Below, in pieces: positions 24,067 through 34,152 of a stretch of 64,000 bases of DNA. Under the pieces are notes generated by a model. The model was given only the letters and a program-made list of their open reading frames with translations. It was not told the DNA's origin and made no database searches. This stretch comes from Longitalea luteola (lineage in GTDB: Bacteria > Bacteroidota > Bacteroidia > Chitinophagales > Chitinophagaceae), in assembly GCF_017356035.1 (NCBI RefSeq), contig NZ_JAFIQX010000006.1, forward strand, positions 1 to 64,000. The letters run 5' to 3'. Position 1 is the first letter of the stretch, and each line of letters starts with the position of its first letter. The position numbers and the translations under genes were made by a program.

Positions 24067-27000
24067 TTAAAAATCGATCTTACCGCCAAGTGTAAATGTT
24101 CGTTCCGGACCAACGCCGTTGTTAAAATCAGGGTCTAACCCCAGTTTATTTTTTCTCCACAATATTGCTATGTTGTTTATATACAGATAGATCTGTAAAT
24201 GCGAAATGGATAGCTCCTGTAATTTAATAGTATTGAAATTATAGGCCAGTCGAATGTCCTGGAGGCGTATATTATCACCACTATGTACGTTCACTGACGA
24301 ATATGAAAAGAATTCATCGCGCATAGGCGACTGAGGCGGATAGACCATGGAAGGTACGCTTGTATTATCTCCCGGTTCCGTCCATCTTTTGTAATAATCC
24401 CGGTGCATATAACCTGAATTATATAACGCAAAGTAGGAGATAGTGGTAGCCCTGAATACATAGCCTAACTTATATTCTATGTTTGCCGACAGTGTGAATT
24501 GCTTGTAATAGAACGTATTCATAATAGCGCCAAATGCAACGGGCTGTGCGGGCCCATTGTAGTCCATGTCGTTGATCGAAGCAGTGATCAATTTTTCATA
24601 ATTCGTACTTAGTGTCTTTCCTTCATATCCTCTGGGATCTCCGGTTAAAGGGTCTAAACCGCCCCATTTGAAACTGTAAACAGCCGATAACGGCTTGCCG
24701 ACAACCGGTGTATGAATATCGTTAAAACCACCGGTTGACTGCGCCACTCCATGCCCGGTATAAGTTTGTTCATAAGCCGTCATTTTATCTCTATTATAGC
24801 TGAATAATATTTGTGTATTCCAGCTGAACCTGCCTTTTATGTTATTGCTGAATAATTCAATATCTATTCCATGGCTTTTCATACCGGCTGCATTGGTCAT
24901 AAAACCCTGCATTCCCAATCCGGCGTATCCGGCACTGGGCGCCAGCCTGCTAAGGCCGATCAGATTGTCACATTTTGTAAAATAAAGTTCGATCCGGCCC
25001 GACAGGCGTTTATTCAGCATCTCGAAATCAAGACCTGCATTCAAATGGCTTTTTCTTTCCCAGCCGAGATCGGGATTGGGTGGATTATTAATGGATGACC
25101 AGAGAAAACCGGCATTATTGGGTGTAGCGGGTGCCTTATATGTCTGCAAAGCAGGAATATTAACATTAACATTGCCCATATAGCCGAAACTGCCTCTTAG
25201 CTTTAATTTGGATATCCACCGGCACTGCCGGAAATACTTTTCTTCACTTAACAGCCAGGAAACGCCTGTTGACCATAATGGAACATATTTATTATTAAAA
25301 TCAGTGCCCAGGATATTCGCCATATCTATACGGCTGCTGGCACTTACTGAGTACCTGTTTTTATACGTATAGGCCGAATTGATCAGGAAAGAGGTGGTGG
25401 CATCGTTTGTCCAACCAGATCTGTTAACAAACGGGACCAAAAGGCTATCGCCACTATTCGGATATGCAGGATATCTTTGCAGATAATTAAGGGAAGACCT
25501 GCTGGTGCTATTGCCTGCATCGTAATCATATTGCCTGTTGGTATTGAATGTCATTTTTACTTCACCGCTTTCAGCCCCCGCCATTACCGACAAAAAATGT
25601 TTACGAAATGACTTTTCGAATTTTGCAAGGCTTCTCACCCTTATACTTTTGATCGTTATTTTTGTTTCATCATAAATATCACCCTGAGGCACGGGATATT
25701 TATCTTTTTCTGAATTACCCAGCGGATTGTATAAGGAGTTGATCAGTTGCCGCGTATAGTAAGCAGATAGTTTATGGAACTGTTCGTTATTGGTATGCTG
25801 ATTCACGTATTGAAAACTTCCCTGCAGGCTGAGTCCGGGAATGATCTTGAAAATGATCTTGGCATCAAAGGTCAATTTGTCTGAATAACTGTTGTAATCG
25901 GCGTCCCGAAGGTCTTGTAAAGGGCGGTAATGCGGATCTACTGCCCATGCTATTGTATCTTTAACATACAACGGCAGGTTTCCTGATACAGCCAACGCCT
26001 GATGCTGATCATTGGCCAGCGCTGTGTAAGAGGATAAACTTCGGTCGCCCAGGGTAACTGAATCTTTCCCTCCATTATTATAAGTTGTCTTTACGCCTGT
26101 ATAATTGAGTCCTGCCTGCACCTCGAGTTTTTTCCAGAAAGAAAAGGTATTATTCGAGTTCAATGTATATCGTTTGAATTCATTATGGGTCAGAACAGGT
26201 ACATTCCTGTCGAACCCCGCCGAAAACTGATAAGTATTCCGGGAACCACCACCTGTGATGTTAACGGCGTACTGCTGGTTCCAGCTTCTTCGATAGAAAT
26301 ATTTATGGAAATCTTTTCCTACATCATTTGATCTCAATGCATCTATCAAATGCGCGGAATCTGTGCCGGTGATCAGGCCTGTTCGCCGTTTCTGCAGGAT
26401 CTCAACCACCAGGGGAACTGCCGGAGGGTAAGGATTTTTCAATATGCCATCAAAGAATCCTTTATTGAACAGGTCAATTTCAAGATCAATGAGATCCGTC
26501 GCGTGTATAAAGTCAGGACGCTTAAAGAGCGCCGGCCTTTCACTCATGGTGATGTTTGCATTCAACTCCAGCTGTAATGGCTGACCATTTTTACCTTTTT
26601 TGGTTGTTATCACAATTACACCGTTGCTGCTAAAAGCTCCCCAGACAGCCGCTGCATCCGCATCTCTTAGAATGGTTATACTTTCCACATCATTTGGGTT
26701 AATGTTATTTATATCTCCGGTGTAAGGAAAATCGTCAACAATGATCAGGGGAAATGTTATGGCTGAAACAGTGCTTCGGCCTCTGATACTAAAAGGTGAT
26801 TCCTTTGAATTACCGACGTTTGACCTTACAAGGAAACTGCTCGTGACCCCGGGCAATCTGTCTATTGTGTTCGTTGATATACGCCTGTTCAGCAGTTCAT
26901 TATCTATCTTAACAAATGAGCCGTTTGTTCTTTCTTTTGGTAGTGACTGGTAACCGGTGTTTACGATAACAGTAATCAGTTCCTGGCTTTGCATTTCCAG

Positions 27001-27543
27001 TTTTATAACCTTGTTGTTCAGGCCGGCAGCTTTCATTATTACAGGTGAATGATTTACAAAAGAGATCTTTATCATAGCATTACTGTCAACTCCTTTAAGT
27101 ATAAAATATCCCAGACTATCGGTAGTAGTTGCATGTTCAGTGCCTATTACTGTCACATTCGCGTTCAGGAGGCTGTTGTCGTTTTGATCAGTAACCTTTC
27201 CGTTAATGGTAAGCGCTGTACTGGCGCGCATTGGTACCGGTGAAGGCAGGCGCTTATTCTGTGCAGTGATATAAATTATCTTCTCAATTATATTATGAAC
27301 GAGCGATTTATCTTTTAAATACATTTCCAAAAACGCCTCCAAAGGCATACCTCGTACGTCTATGTTGGACGGTGGAATATCCCGGACGATTTCTGCATTT
27401 ACAAAAACCACATAGTCGGTTTGCCGGGCTATTTCCCCAGACACCTTTAGGAACGAAGCATTCTTATCCTGCATCGTGATGGTTTGAGCAAGGCAGATGG
27501 ACGCCAGCGTCAGAAATGTCAATACCAGTAAAATCTTTTTCAT
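24067..27543 (-). CDS. SusC/RagA TonB-dependent transporter with STN domain
   Basis: A 1158-residue outer-membrane transporter: signal peptide (1-20), STN domain (~22-92, with DIPPSNIDVRGMPLEAFLEM), carboxypeptidase-regulatory-like domain (~110-190, INGKVTDQNDNSLLNANVTV), plug (~200-325, with WGAFSSNGVIVITTKKG) and a long barrel ending TLGGKIDF. The STN domain couples it to the FecR encoded upstream at 28090-29373. Together with the SusD gene 19 nt downstream it forms one SusCD import unit. ATG at 27543 begins the signal peptide. Confidence 0.94.
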   Translation of the reverse strand: MKKILLVLTFLTLASICLAQTITMQDKNASFLKVSGEIARQTDYVVFVNAEIVRDIPPSNIDVRGMPLEAFLEMYLKDKSLVHNIIEKIIYITAQNKRLPSPVPMRASTALTINGKVTDQNDNSLLNANVTVIGTEHATTTDSLGYFILKGVDSNAMIKISFVNHSPVIMKAAGLNNKVIKLEMQSQELITVIVNTGYQSLPKERTNGSFVKIDNELLNRRISTNTIDRLPGVTSSFLVRSNVGNSKESPFSIRGRSTVSAITFPLIIVDDFPYTGDINNINPNDVESITILRDADAAAVWGAFSSNGVIVITTKKGKNGQPLQLELNANITMSERPALFKRPDFIHATDLIDLEIDLFNKGFFDGILKNPYPPAVPLVVEILQKRRTGLITGTDSAHLIDALRSNDVGKDFHKYFYRRSWNQQYAVNITGGGSRNTYQFSAGFDRNVPVLTHNEFKRYTLNSNNTFSFWKKLEVQAGLNYTGVKTTYNNGGKDSVTLGDRSLSSYTALANDQHQALAVSGNLPLYVKDTIAWAVDPHYRPLQDLRDADYNSYSDKLTFDAKIIFKIIPGLSLQGSFQYVNQHTNNEQFHKLSAYYTRQLINSLYNPLGNSEKDKYPVPQGDIYDETKITIKSIRVRSLAKFEKSFRKHFLSVMAGAESGEVKMTFNTNRQYDYDAGNSTSRSSLNYLQRYPAYPNSGDSLLVPFVNRSGWTNDATTSFLINSAYTYKNRYSVSASSRIDMANILGTDFNNKYVPLWSTGVSWLLSEEKYFRQCRWISKLKLRGSFGYMGNVNVNIPALQTYKAPATPNNAGFLWSSINNPPNPDLGWERKSHLNAGLDFEMLNKRLSGRIELYFTKCDNLIGLSRLAPSAGYAGLGMQGFMTNAAGMKSHGIDIELFSNNIKGRFSWNTQILFSYNRDKMTAYEQTYTGHGVAQSTGGFNDIHTPVVGKPLSAVYSFKWGGLDPLTGDPRGYEGKTLSTNYEKLITASINDMDYNGPAQPVAFGAIMNTFYYKQFTLSANIEYKLGYVFRATTISYFALYNSGYMHRDYYKRWTEPGDNTSVPSMVYPPQSPMRDEFFSYSSVNVHSGDNIRLQDIRLAYNFNTIKLQELSISHLQIYLYINNIAILWRKNKLGLDPDFNNGVGPERTFTLGGKIDF

Positions 27544-28089
27544 AATTATTTTTTGGTTCTTTTTTGCCAATATTTTGATGATTTATAAAGTTTATAGATT
27601 TATGAGTTTTAGATAATATTGCCGTTATTCCATTCAACAGACGGCCGGGCGCCAGTTGTCTTCAACTGTGCCAACCCCGCATGATGATACCGACCGGTTC
27701 TAAACGGGGGATAAGCGTACTCAAGGTTTAATGAGGAAGGTTAATGGCAGGAAAGTTCAATGGTTAATGCAACTGAGGTTGTTGCTTATTTCTTAGCCAT
27801 TCAACATGATAATAGTCACTGCTTGAGAAGGAGTGGTTTTAGTAAATTGTCTCTGTGCAGGTACGCATCAGGTCACTTTACCGTAAACATATTGAGCCGT
27901 GTATTGTAAAATACTTCAGCATCCTTCTGTTTGACGCAGTTTTTTTTCTAGTGAACAGGTTCTTACTGGAATAAGGCTCTCATTATGTGCATACTTTGCA
28001 CACCTGATCGGTGAAAGGCCTGGCCTTCAACCAGAAGGCCGAGTTGGGACAAGGAATTGTAAACACACATCGAAGCTGACAGCATAAGA
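27544..28089. other. 546-bp spacer between FecR and SusC
   Basis: No gene is apparent on either strand. It contains a GGCCTTC/GAAGGCC hairpin at 28022-28040, just after the FecR gene in the minus direction and without a U-run. The AT-rich 27544-27620 part may hold the SusC promoter, but no clear TAnnTTTG box is seen. Confidence 0.4.
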
Positions 28090-29373
28090 TTAAGGTTTGA
28101 CAATTATTCTTCTGCCTTCCAGGGTAAAATGCACACTGCTTGTTTCCTCCAGGACCATAAGCACACCGGTGATCGTCGTATTACGATGCATCTCCCCGAA
28201 AAATTTTTCTTCTGGTACTGACGGGTAATAAACAACTTCCAGATCATACCAGCGGACAATTTGCCGCATGACTGTTTTCAGATCGCTATGGTTAAAGTTG
28301 AATTTTCCATCTTTCCAGGCTACCGCCTGGGCAATATCTACATCATTGAGTATTTGAATGAACTTTTTATTTGTCTGGGTTTGCGCAGCCAATGAAATAC
28401 GGGCTTGCTGTCCCTCGTAAATATGCGCCTGTTCCTGTGCCGCCATTACTTTTATCTTTCCTTCGAGCAGTGTTACTTTAATGGCGGGCTCATCGGAATA
28501 AGCGTTGATATTGAAATGTGTACCTAACACTTCTACACGCCTTCGCTGGCTTTCGACTGTATTTCCGGCTGTAGAAATATCAACAAATAAGGGGATCTTT
28601 TTCCCGTCTGGCCCCGAAGCTATGCTGGCCGCTTCAAAATAAACCTCACCTGTAACCTCAACGGTTCTGTCATGTTGGCTAAAGGCGATCGGATAACGGA
28701 TCGATGAAGCCGCATTGAGCCACACGCGGGAGCCATCAGGCAGCTGCAGCTGATACGTTTCTCCTTTATTGGTAGAAAGCGTATTATACTGCATTTCGCC
28801 ATCATTCAAGGCCGGTCCATCATACTTTAATTGCCCGTTATAATTATTAATAACCGTATTTCCCTGCTTCGCAATGGCTCCCTGGCTGGCACTATCGAGG
28901 GAAATCTTTCGTCCGTCAGCTAGTGTTAACGTTGCTTTTTGTGAACCCGGTGGTATATCAGTTGTAGTTACCACCGGATTATTCGTAGCTGAAGGAATCT
29001 TCCAGTCTGTATTCCTCCAAAAATAGGTTCCCATCAGGAGCAAGCCAATAGAAGCCGCGGCATATACCCAGGGCCGCCAGGCCAGCCAGTTGATCTTCGG
29101 GATGCTGATTATCCTGTTCTTTTTTTGGCCACTATTATTAGCTTCATGTATTTTATTCCATATCAGCTCCCTGTTCATTTCAAGTCTGTTTTTATAATAA
29201 TCCAGTCTGGCCAACTGTTCCTCCATAAAGCCCTGTGCCGTTATTCTCTCAAAGAACAACCTGTTCTCATTCACTAATAGCCATTCATCGAGTATAGCCT
29301 GCTGTTCTTCGGTCAGTTCATCGAGGAAATAGTTTACGATTATTTCGTTGATTATCTTATGTTCTAAGTACAT
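28090..29373 (-). CDS. FecR-type anti-sigma factor
   Basis: A 427-residue protein: cytoplasmic helices (1-80), transmembrane helix (~100-118), an extra ~60-residue beta segment, the FecR domain (~180-300, YQLQLPDGSRVWLNAASSIRY, VLGTHFNINAY) and a C-terminal DUF4974-like domain (~335-425). It would sense the STN domain of the downstream SusC (24067-27543) and control the sigma factor encoded at 29551-30123. ATG 29373 is preferred to TTG 29382. A terminator-like hairpin separates it from the sigma gene, which would lower the FecR to sigma ratio unless FecR has its own promoter. Confidence 0.93.
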   Translation of the reverse strand: MYLEHKIINEIIVNYFLDELTEEQQAILDEWLLVNENRLFFERITAQGFMEEQLARLDYYKNRLEMNRELIWNKIHEANNSGQKKNRIISIPKINWLAWRPWVYAAASIGLLLMGTYFWRNTDWKIPSATNNPVVTTTDIPPGSQKATLTLADGRKISLDSASQGAIAKQGNTVINNYNGQLKYDGPALNDGEMQYNTLSTNKGETYQLQLPDGSRVWLNAASSIRYPIAFSQHDRTVEVTGEVYFEAASIASGPDGKKIPLFVDISTAGNTVESQRRRVEVLGTHFNINAYSDEPAIKVTLLEGKIKVMAAQEQAHIYEGQQARISLAAQTQTNKKFIQILNDVDIAQAVAWKDGKFNFNHSDLKTVMRQIVRWYDLEVVYYPSVPEEKFFGEMHRNTTITGVLMVLEETSSVHFTLEGRRIIVKP

Positions 29374-29504
29374 TATGCACAACTTTGCTTGAATAAATAG
29401 TTTGATGCACTAATCGTTGCCAACACCTGTTCATAAAGGGTGCTATATATATAACCATATCGAAGCAGGCATTTGTACTAGTCAATGAAGAAAAAAAACA
29501 AAAA

Positions 29505-29536
29505 AAAATGCCTGTTTATCTCAAACAGGCATTTTT
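29505..29536. terminator. Symmetrical A/T-flanked terminator hairpin
   Basis: ATGCCTGTTT and AAACAGGCAT form the stem. An A8 run on one side and a T6 run on the other make it a terminator in both directions. It lies just after the ECF sigma gene (minus strand) and before FecR. Confidence 0.8.
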
Positions 29537-29550
29537 TGTATCCGTCTTTA

Positions 29551-30123
29551 TTAATTTTTTAAGAAATGTAATGAGACCAGCAGTAATACGATCATTAATT
29601 CCCTTTCTGTAAAAACCTTCCTCAAATGTTTAATTGCTTTGTCATAATGATTCTTTACAGTGTTGGGAGATATTCCTAGTTTAGCAGCTACTTCATTCCT
29701 ATTCAACTGATTAAAATGTATAAGTTTGAAAACTTTACCACATTGTTCCGGTAATTCTTCAATAGCATGATATAAGAGGTCGGTGATCTCAAATAGCCGG
29801 GCGTCGCGATCTTCGAACCATTGCGTTGAATGCCGGGTAGCTAATTCAAACCTTTTGAAAAGTTTACGATGTAAAGAATTGATTTTTAAAAAGGAGAAAC
29901 AGTTATCTTTCGTGATCTTTAAAAGTAATGCTCTGGCTTCATCAATGCTGCGAATTTCCAATTCTTTTCGCCAAAATGTAGTAAAGCTCTCCGATACAAT
30001 GTCTTCTGCAGTTTCACGATCACTAACAAGGGTTCGGGCAAAGTTGCATAACCCCGGTTGTAACGCGGTAACAAGGTCATTGAATTGACGCTCCCGATTT
30101 TTATTCTTCGGATTGTTTATCAT
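29551..30123 (-). CDS. ECF RNA polymerase sigma factor
   Basis: A 190-residue ECF sigma factor. Region 2 shows LCNFARTLVSDRETAEDIVSES and FTTFWRK. Region 4 shows LPEQCGKVFKLIHFNQ and the HTH NEVAAKLGISPNTVKNHYDKA. The tail is hydrophobic (LMIVLLLVSLHFL). It heads the minus-strand locus sigma-FecR-SusC-SusD and is expected to drive SusCD expression when released from FecR. ATG at 30123. Confidence 0.92.
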   Translation of the reverse strand: MINNPKNKNRERQFNDLVTALQPGLCNFARTLVSDRETAEDIVSESFTTFWRKELEIRSIDEARALLLKITKDNCFSFLKINSLHRKLFKRFELATRHSTQWFEDRDARLFEITDLLYHAIEELPEQCGKVFKLIHFNQLNRNEVAAKLGISPNTVKNHYDKAIKHLRKVFTERELMIVLLLVSLHFLKN

Positions 30124-30540
30124 GTTAAAATCCCCATTTTTTACGTTGAGTACGATAATTAAACTACCTTAGGCCTGTACAAACACTTATCAGTACCCCA
30201 AAAGGAGAACCTGATCCGGTTTGGATCCAATGAGAATGGTTGGTTGGGAGAAAATAGGATGGAGGCGCAGTGAGTAATTAAACCAATTTAAAACAGCTTA
30301 GTTGTGCATCAATTATACAGCACTAAAATTAAGCACTTATTTTACTTCAACAATACCCGGTTAGTGGAATTTTATTTTCAAACTAACATTTAATTCTTCC
30401 TTAATATATAAATGTAGTGATGAAATATCCTTACATCGTTTAGGCGGTATCGAATGGTTATCATGACAACTATTATTACTACAAAAAAAAGGGCCGCCGG
30501 AAGGCAGCCCCTGCTTAAAAGCGTGCTTGATTGTGCACAG
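30124..30540. other. 417-bp spacer between sigma and leuB
   Basis: Holds the upstream region of the ECF sigma gene and the terminator of the leu operon (30483-30510). The remainder (30124-30480) is AT-rich with no gene or convincing consensus promoter. Confidence 0.4.
30483..30510 (-). terminator. Terminator of the leu operon
   Basis: On the minus strand GGGCTGCC-TTCC-GGCGGCCC forms a stem with a UUCC loop, followed by eight Ts. It lies 31 nt after the leuB stop. Confidence 0.88.
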
Positions 30541-31614
30541 TTATAAAAACTTCAGCACTTCCTCACCAATGGCGTCTGTGCCTAATATTTTGTTTGCAGG
30601 TGTTTGCGCATCCGCAATATCGCGGGTACGGAATCCTGCTTTTAATACTTTATCAACCGCATTGATCACGGCTTCTGCTTCTGCCTTCATGCCGAACGAA
30701 ATATCCAGCAACAGAGCTGCCGATAAAATTGACGCCAGCGGATTAGCCACGCCCTTACCGGTAATATCATGCGCAGAACCGTGAATGGGTTCGTATACGC
30801 CAGTGCCATCGCCTACAGATGCCGAGGCCAGCATACCCATAGAACCGGCGATCTGCGAAGCTTCGTCGGTAAGAATATCACCAAACAGGTTAGCGGTTAC
30901 AACCACATCAAAACGGCGTGGGTCTTTGATCAGCAACATGGCAGTAGCGTCAACGAACTGATGCTCCACTTCCACATCCGGATATTCTTTGGCTACTTTT
31001 TGGATCACTTCGCGCCACAGGCGGCTTGTTTCAATCACATTGGCTTTGTCTACCGAACAGAGTTTCTTTCTTCTCGTACGGGCAGCTTCAAACGCTTTGC
31101 GGGCAATGCGTTCTACTTCGAAGCGGCTGTATTCAGCCACGTCATAAGCGGTATCCCCATTGTTCTTTCTGCCTTTTTCACCAAAGTATATGTCGCCGGT
31201 CAGCTCGCGGAAGAACAGGATGTCAGCGCCTTTGAGTATCTCGGGTTTGATGCTGGAAGCACCCAGCAATTCATCGAATAATTTAATAGGGCGGAGGTTG
31301 GCATACAATCCAAGCTCTTTACGCATTTTCAGCAAGCCCTGTTCCGGACGTACTTTCGCTGATGGGTCATTGTCATACTTCGGATGACCCACAGCGCCAA
31401 ATAACACGGCGTCTGATTTGCGCATTTTCTCGAGCGACTCATCCGGCAGCGGATTACCGGTTGCCTCAATGGCCACATGGCCTATCAATGCTTCGTCGTA
31501 TGTAAAGGTGTGTCCGAATTTTGCAGCGATCTTGTCCAACACTTTTTTACCAACTGCAGTTACTTCCTGTCCAATGCCGTCGCCGGGGACGATTAAGATA
31601 TGTTTGCTTGCCAT
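30541..31614 (-). CDS. leuB: 3-isopropylmalate dehydrogenase
   Basis: A 357-residue NAD-dependent decarboxylating dehydrogenase, the third step of leucine synthesis. Signs: N-terminal [11 protein letters not shown], the substrate loop [34 protein letters not shown], the [15 protein letters not shown] helix with the catalytic Lys, the metal-binding stretch [17 protein letters not shown] and the NAD site [17 protein letters not shown]. Length is normal for the family. It is the last gene of the leuC-leuD-leuA-like-leuB operon, 112 nt after the preceding gene. That spacer holds a palindromic repeat. Confidence 0.97.
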   Translation of the reverse strand: MASKHILIVPGDGIGQEVTAVGKKVLDKIAAKFGHTFTYDEALIGHVAIEATGNPLPDESLEKMRKSDAVLFGAVGHPKYDNDPSAKVRPEQGLLKMRKELGLYANLRPIKLFDELLGASSIKPEILKGADILFFRELTGDIYFGEKGRKNNGDTAYDVAEYSRFEVERIARKAFEAARTRRKKLCSVDKANVIETSRLWREVIQKVAKEYPDVEVEHQFVDATAMLLIKDPRRFDVVVTANLFGDILTDEASQIAGSMGMLASASVGDGTGVYEPIHGSAHDITGKGVANPLASILSAALLLDISFGMKAEAEAVINAVDKVLKAGFRTRDIADAQTPANKILGTDAIGEEVLKFL

Positions 31615-31659
31615 GTGTTCCTTAAAATTGATTTTGCTATGAAATGAGCTTTTCTGATT

Positions 31660-31728
31660 TAAGAGTCAGTTGCCAGGTACCAGTTACCGGTTCCCGGGGC
31701 CCTGGTAACTGGTAACCGGTAACTATTT
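31660..31728. repeat. GTTACC-type palindromic repeat (family B)
   Basis: Repeated GTTACC/GGTAAC words form long inverted arms around CCCGGGG between leuA-like and leuB. Similar elements lie at 34072-34152, 40828-40948, 52606-52722 and 60385-60505. Confidence 0.6.
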
Positions 31729-33250
31729 AAATAAGATTCAACATCTTTTGCGTGGCCTTTATTGCCGACACGGTTTGGTCGCTGTCGAGGCCACGGGTCT
31801 TGAATTCCCGGCCATTAAAGCTCCAGGTGATAACCGTTTCGCACAGCGCGTCGGTTTTACCACCAGGCGGAATACGCACCGCATAATCCGTCAGCATCGG
31901 CAATTCCTGTTTCAGCTTTTTATATACTTTCTTCAGCGCATTCATGAAGGCGTCGTATTGCCCGTCGCCCTGCGCATGTTCTTCATGCAGGTCGCCGTTG
32001 ATCGAAACTTTCAACGTGGCGGAAGGGTGAAGGCTCTTTGTATGGGTGAGTACGTAATTATCGATCCGTACTTTATCCTGGATGTTCTTGCTGTCGATCA
32101 CATCGGAGATGATGTATGGCAGATCAGCCTGGGTAACCACTTCTTTTTTGTCGCCGAGCTCGATAATGCGCTGGGTAACTTTTTTTAGATCGTGCTCACT
32201 CAACTTAATGCCCAGTTGCGCCAGGTTGTTTTCAATATTTGCCTTTCCGCTGGTTTTGCCCAGGGCATAGCGCCGCTGGCGGCCAAAACGTTCGGGCATC
32301 AGGTCACTGAAATAGAGTTTGTTCTTTTTATCGCCATCGGCGTGAATGCCGGCTGTTTGTGTGAATACGTTTTCACCCACTACCGGTTTGTTAACGGGAA
32401 TGCGGAAACCCGAAAAGGTTTCTACCAGTTTACTTACCCGGTACAGGGACGCTTCTACCACAGAAGTTTTTACTTCGGGCAGAAAATCATTCAGGACGGC
32501 CACTGCACTGGCGAGGGGTGCATTGCCTGCTCTTTCACCCATACCATTGATGGTAAGGTGAATGCCTTTAGCGCCGGCTTTTACTCCCTCCAGCACATTG
32601 GCAGTACCCAGATCATAATCATTATGTGCGTGAAAATCGAAATGCAGATCGGGATAGCGTTGTACAATAGCCGAAATGTATTCGGTCACTTCCGACGGCG
32701 TCAGAATGCCGAGGGTATCCGGCAGCATGATCCGCTTTACGGGCAGCTTTTGCAGAAAATCGAGGTACTGGAATACATACTCGCGTGAATGGCGCATCCC
32801 ATTGCTCCAGTCCTCGAGGTATACATTACTTTCCAGTCCTTTTTTCCGGCCGAGTTTTATTACGTCCGCTACTTCCGCAAAATGTTGTTCCGGCTTTTTC
32901 TTTAACTGGTGGGTGAGGTGATTCAGCGAGCCTTTGGTGAGCAGGTTCATCACTTTGGCGCCGGCCTGCTGCATCCATTGAATAGATACATCGCCATCCA
33001 CAAAAGTGAGCACTTCTACCTGGTTTAAAAACCCATTGGCTTTTGCCCATTTGGTAATGGCTTTTACCGCCTCAAATTCACCTTCGCTTACCCGGGCAGA
33101 GGCAATTTCAATGCGGTCTACCTTTACCTCTGTTAAAAGCAGTTGGGCAATGGTCAGTTTTTCGGTGGGGGAGAACGACACGCCGCTGGTTTGTTCGCCA
33201 TCGCGGAGTGTGGTATCCATAATCTCTATGTGTCGCTGGTCACCAGACAT
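31727..33250 (-). CDS. 2-isopropylmalate synthase / citramalate synthase family
   Basis: A 507-residue acyl-CoA condensing enzyme of the DRE-TIM superfamily. N-terminal catalytic barrel: MDTTLRDGEQTSGVSFSP with the catalytic Arg-Asp, FDFHAHNDYDLG with the metal-binding HxH, and GIHLTINGMGERAGN. The C-terminal regulatory domain (LeuA dimer, ~390-507) ends DQTVSAIKATQKMLNLI. It may condense acetyl-CoA with 2-oxoisovalerate (leucine) or with pyruvate (citramalate). The TSGVSFSP form matches the second LeuA homolog that accompanies leuC-leuD-leuB in Bacteroidota, so I leave the symbol open. No canonical leuA lies upstream of leuC in this window. Confidence 0.9.
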   Translation of the reverse strand: MSGDQRHIEIMDTTLRDGEQTSGVSFSPTEKLTIAQLLLTEVKVDRIEIASARVSEGEFEAVKAITKWAKANGFLNQVEVLTFVDGDVSIQWMQQAGAKVMNLLTKGSLNHLTHQLKKKPEQHFAEVADVIKLGRKKGLESNVYLEDWSNGMRHSREYVFQYLDFLQKLPVKRIMLPDTLGILTPSEVTEYISAIVQRYPDLHFDFHAHNDYDLGTANVLEGVKAGAKGIHLTINGMGERAGNAPLASAVAVLNDFLPEVKTSVVEASLYRVSKLVETFSGFRIPVNKPVVGENVFTQTAGIHADGDKKNKLYFSDLMPERFGRQRRYALGKTSGKANIENNLAQLGIKLSEHDLKKVTQRIIELGDKKEVVTQADLPYIISDVIDSKNIQDKVRIDNYVLTHTKSLHPSATLKVSINGDLHEEHAQGDGQYDAFMNALKKVYKKLKQELPMLTDYAVRIPPGGKTDALCETVITWSFNGREFKTRGLDSDQTVSAIKATQKMLNLI

Positions 33251-33254
33251 AACA

Positions 33255-33431
33255 AGGTTAAAATTTCAAATCACAAATCTCAAGACCCAAAAAAATCTCA
33301 AATCACAAATTCCAAAACTCGACTAAATCGCAAATTTCAAATATTAATTCCTTTTGGTGCTTTTTTGGATCTTGGAACTTGAGATTTGGTTCTTATTCTT
33401 TGGTTCTTGGAATTTGGTTCTTGGTGCTTTA
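33255..33431. repeat. AATCTCAAA-type repeat (family A) between leuD and leuA-like
   Basis: The left half has repeated AAATCACAAA and AAATCTCAA words. The right half has TTGGAACTTGAGATTTGGTTC words in opposite sense, giving an imperfect hairpin that fills the whole spacer. Confidence 0.6.
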
Positions 33432-34025
33432 TTAATAGATGCTTTTAGCGGCGAATGTCTGGATATCAGATTTCAGGCTTTGCAGGAAATCGATATCATC
33501 GAAGCCATTCATCATATTGTGCTTTTTATAGCCATTGATCTCGAAAGATTCTGAGGCACCGCCAACGATAGAGATCTTTTGTTCGGGAAGGTTCACTTCC
33601 AGTTCAGTTTTAGGATTGGCTTCTATAGCCTTAAAGATCTGATCGAGGAATGATTCGCTTACCTGAACCGGTAATATGCCGATATTCAGCGAGTTGTTCT
33701 TGAAGATATCAGCGAAGAAGCTGCTCACCACGCAACGGAAACCATAATCATAAATGGCCCAGGCAGCGTGCTCACGGCTACTACCGCTCCCGAAGTTTTT
33801 ACCACCCACCAGTATTTTACCGGAATAGATGGGATTGTTTAAAACGAAATCTTTTTTAGGAGTGCCATCGGCTTCAAAGCGCCAGTCGCGGAACAGGTTA
33901 TCACCAAATCCCTTGCGCTCGGTGGCCTTAAGAAAACGGGCCGGAATGATCTGATCGGTATCTACGTTCTCGATAGGCATAGGTACCGCGGTACTTCTTA
34001 ATATAGTGAACTTATCGTAAGCCAT
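33432..34025 (-). CDS. leuD: 3-isopropylmalate dehydratase small subunit
   Basis: A 197-residue swivelling subunit of isopropylmalate isomerase, which pairs with LeuC. Family marks: the N-terminal PIENVDTDQIIPARFLKAT, FVLNNPIYSGKILVGGKNFGSGSSREHAAWA split over residues ~65-95, and the IFKNNSLNIGILPV segment. Length is typical. It lies 127 nt downstream of leuC, and that spacer carries a family B repeat. In the leucine pathway the LeuCD complex isomerises 2- to 3-isopropylmalate; the same pair can serve citramalate if the upstream synthase makes it. Confidence 0.97.
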   Translation of the reverse strand: MAYDKFTILRSTAVPMPIENVDTDQIIPARFLKATERKGFGDNLFRDWRFEADGTPKKDFVLNNPIYSGKILVGGKNFGSGSSREHAAWAIYDYGFRCVVSSFFADIFKNNSLNIGILPVQVSESFLDQIFKAIEANPKTELEVNLPEQKISIVGGASESFEINGYKKHNMMNGFDDIDFLQSLKSDIQTFAAKSIY

Positions 34026-34071
34026 TGTTGAATGCTAAGTTGTTAATTCAAAGTTTTAGGTTCCTGGTTTC

Positions 34072-34152
34072 TTTCAGCGTTACAGGTTGCAGGTTACAGG
34101 GTTTCAGGGAGTCGTTGGTTTTCCTTGTAACATGAAACATGTAACCTGTAAC
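34072..34152. repeat. GTTACAGG-type palindromic repeat (family B)
   Basis: TTACAGGTTGCAGGTTACAGG on the left and CATGTAACCTGTAACTT on the right form inverted arms. It fills most of the leuC-leuD spacer. Confidence 0.6.
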
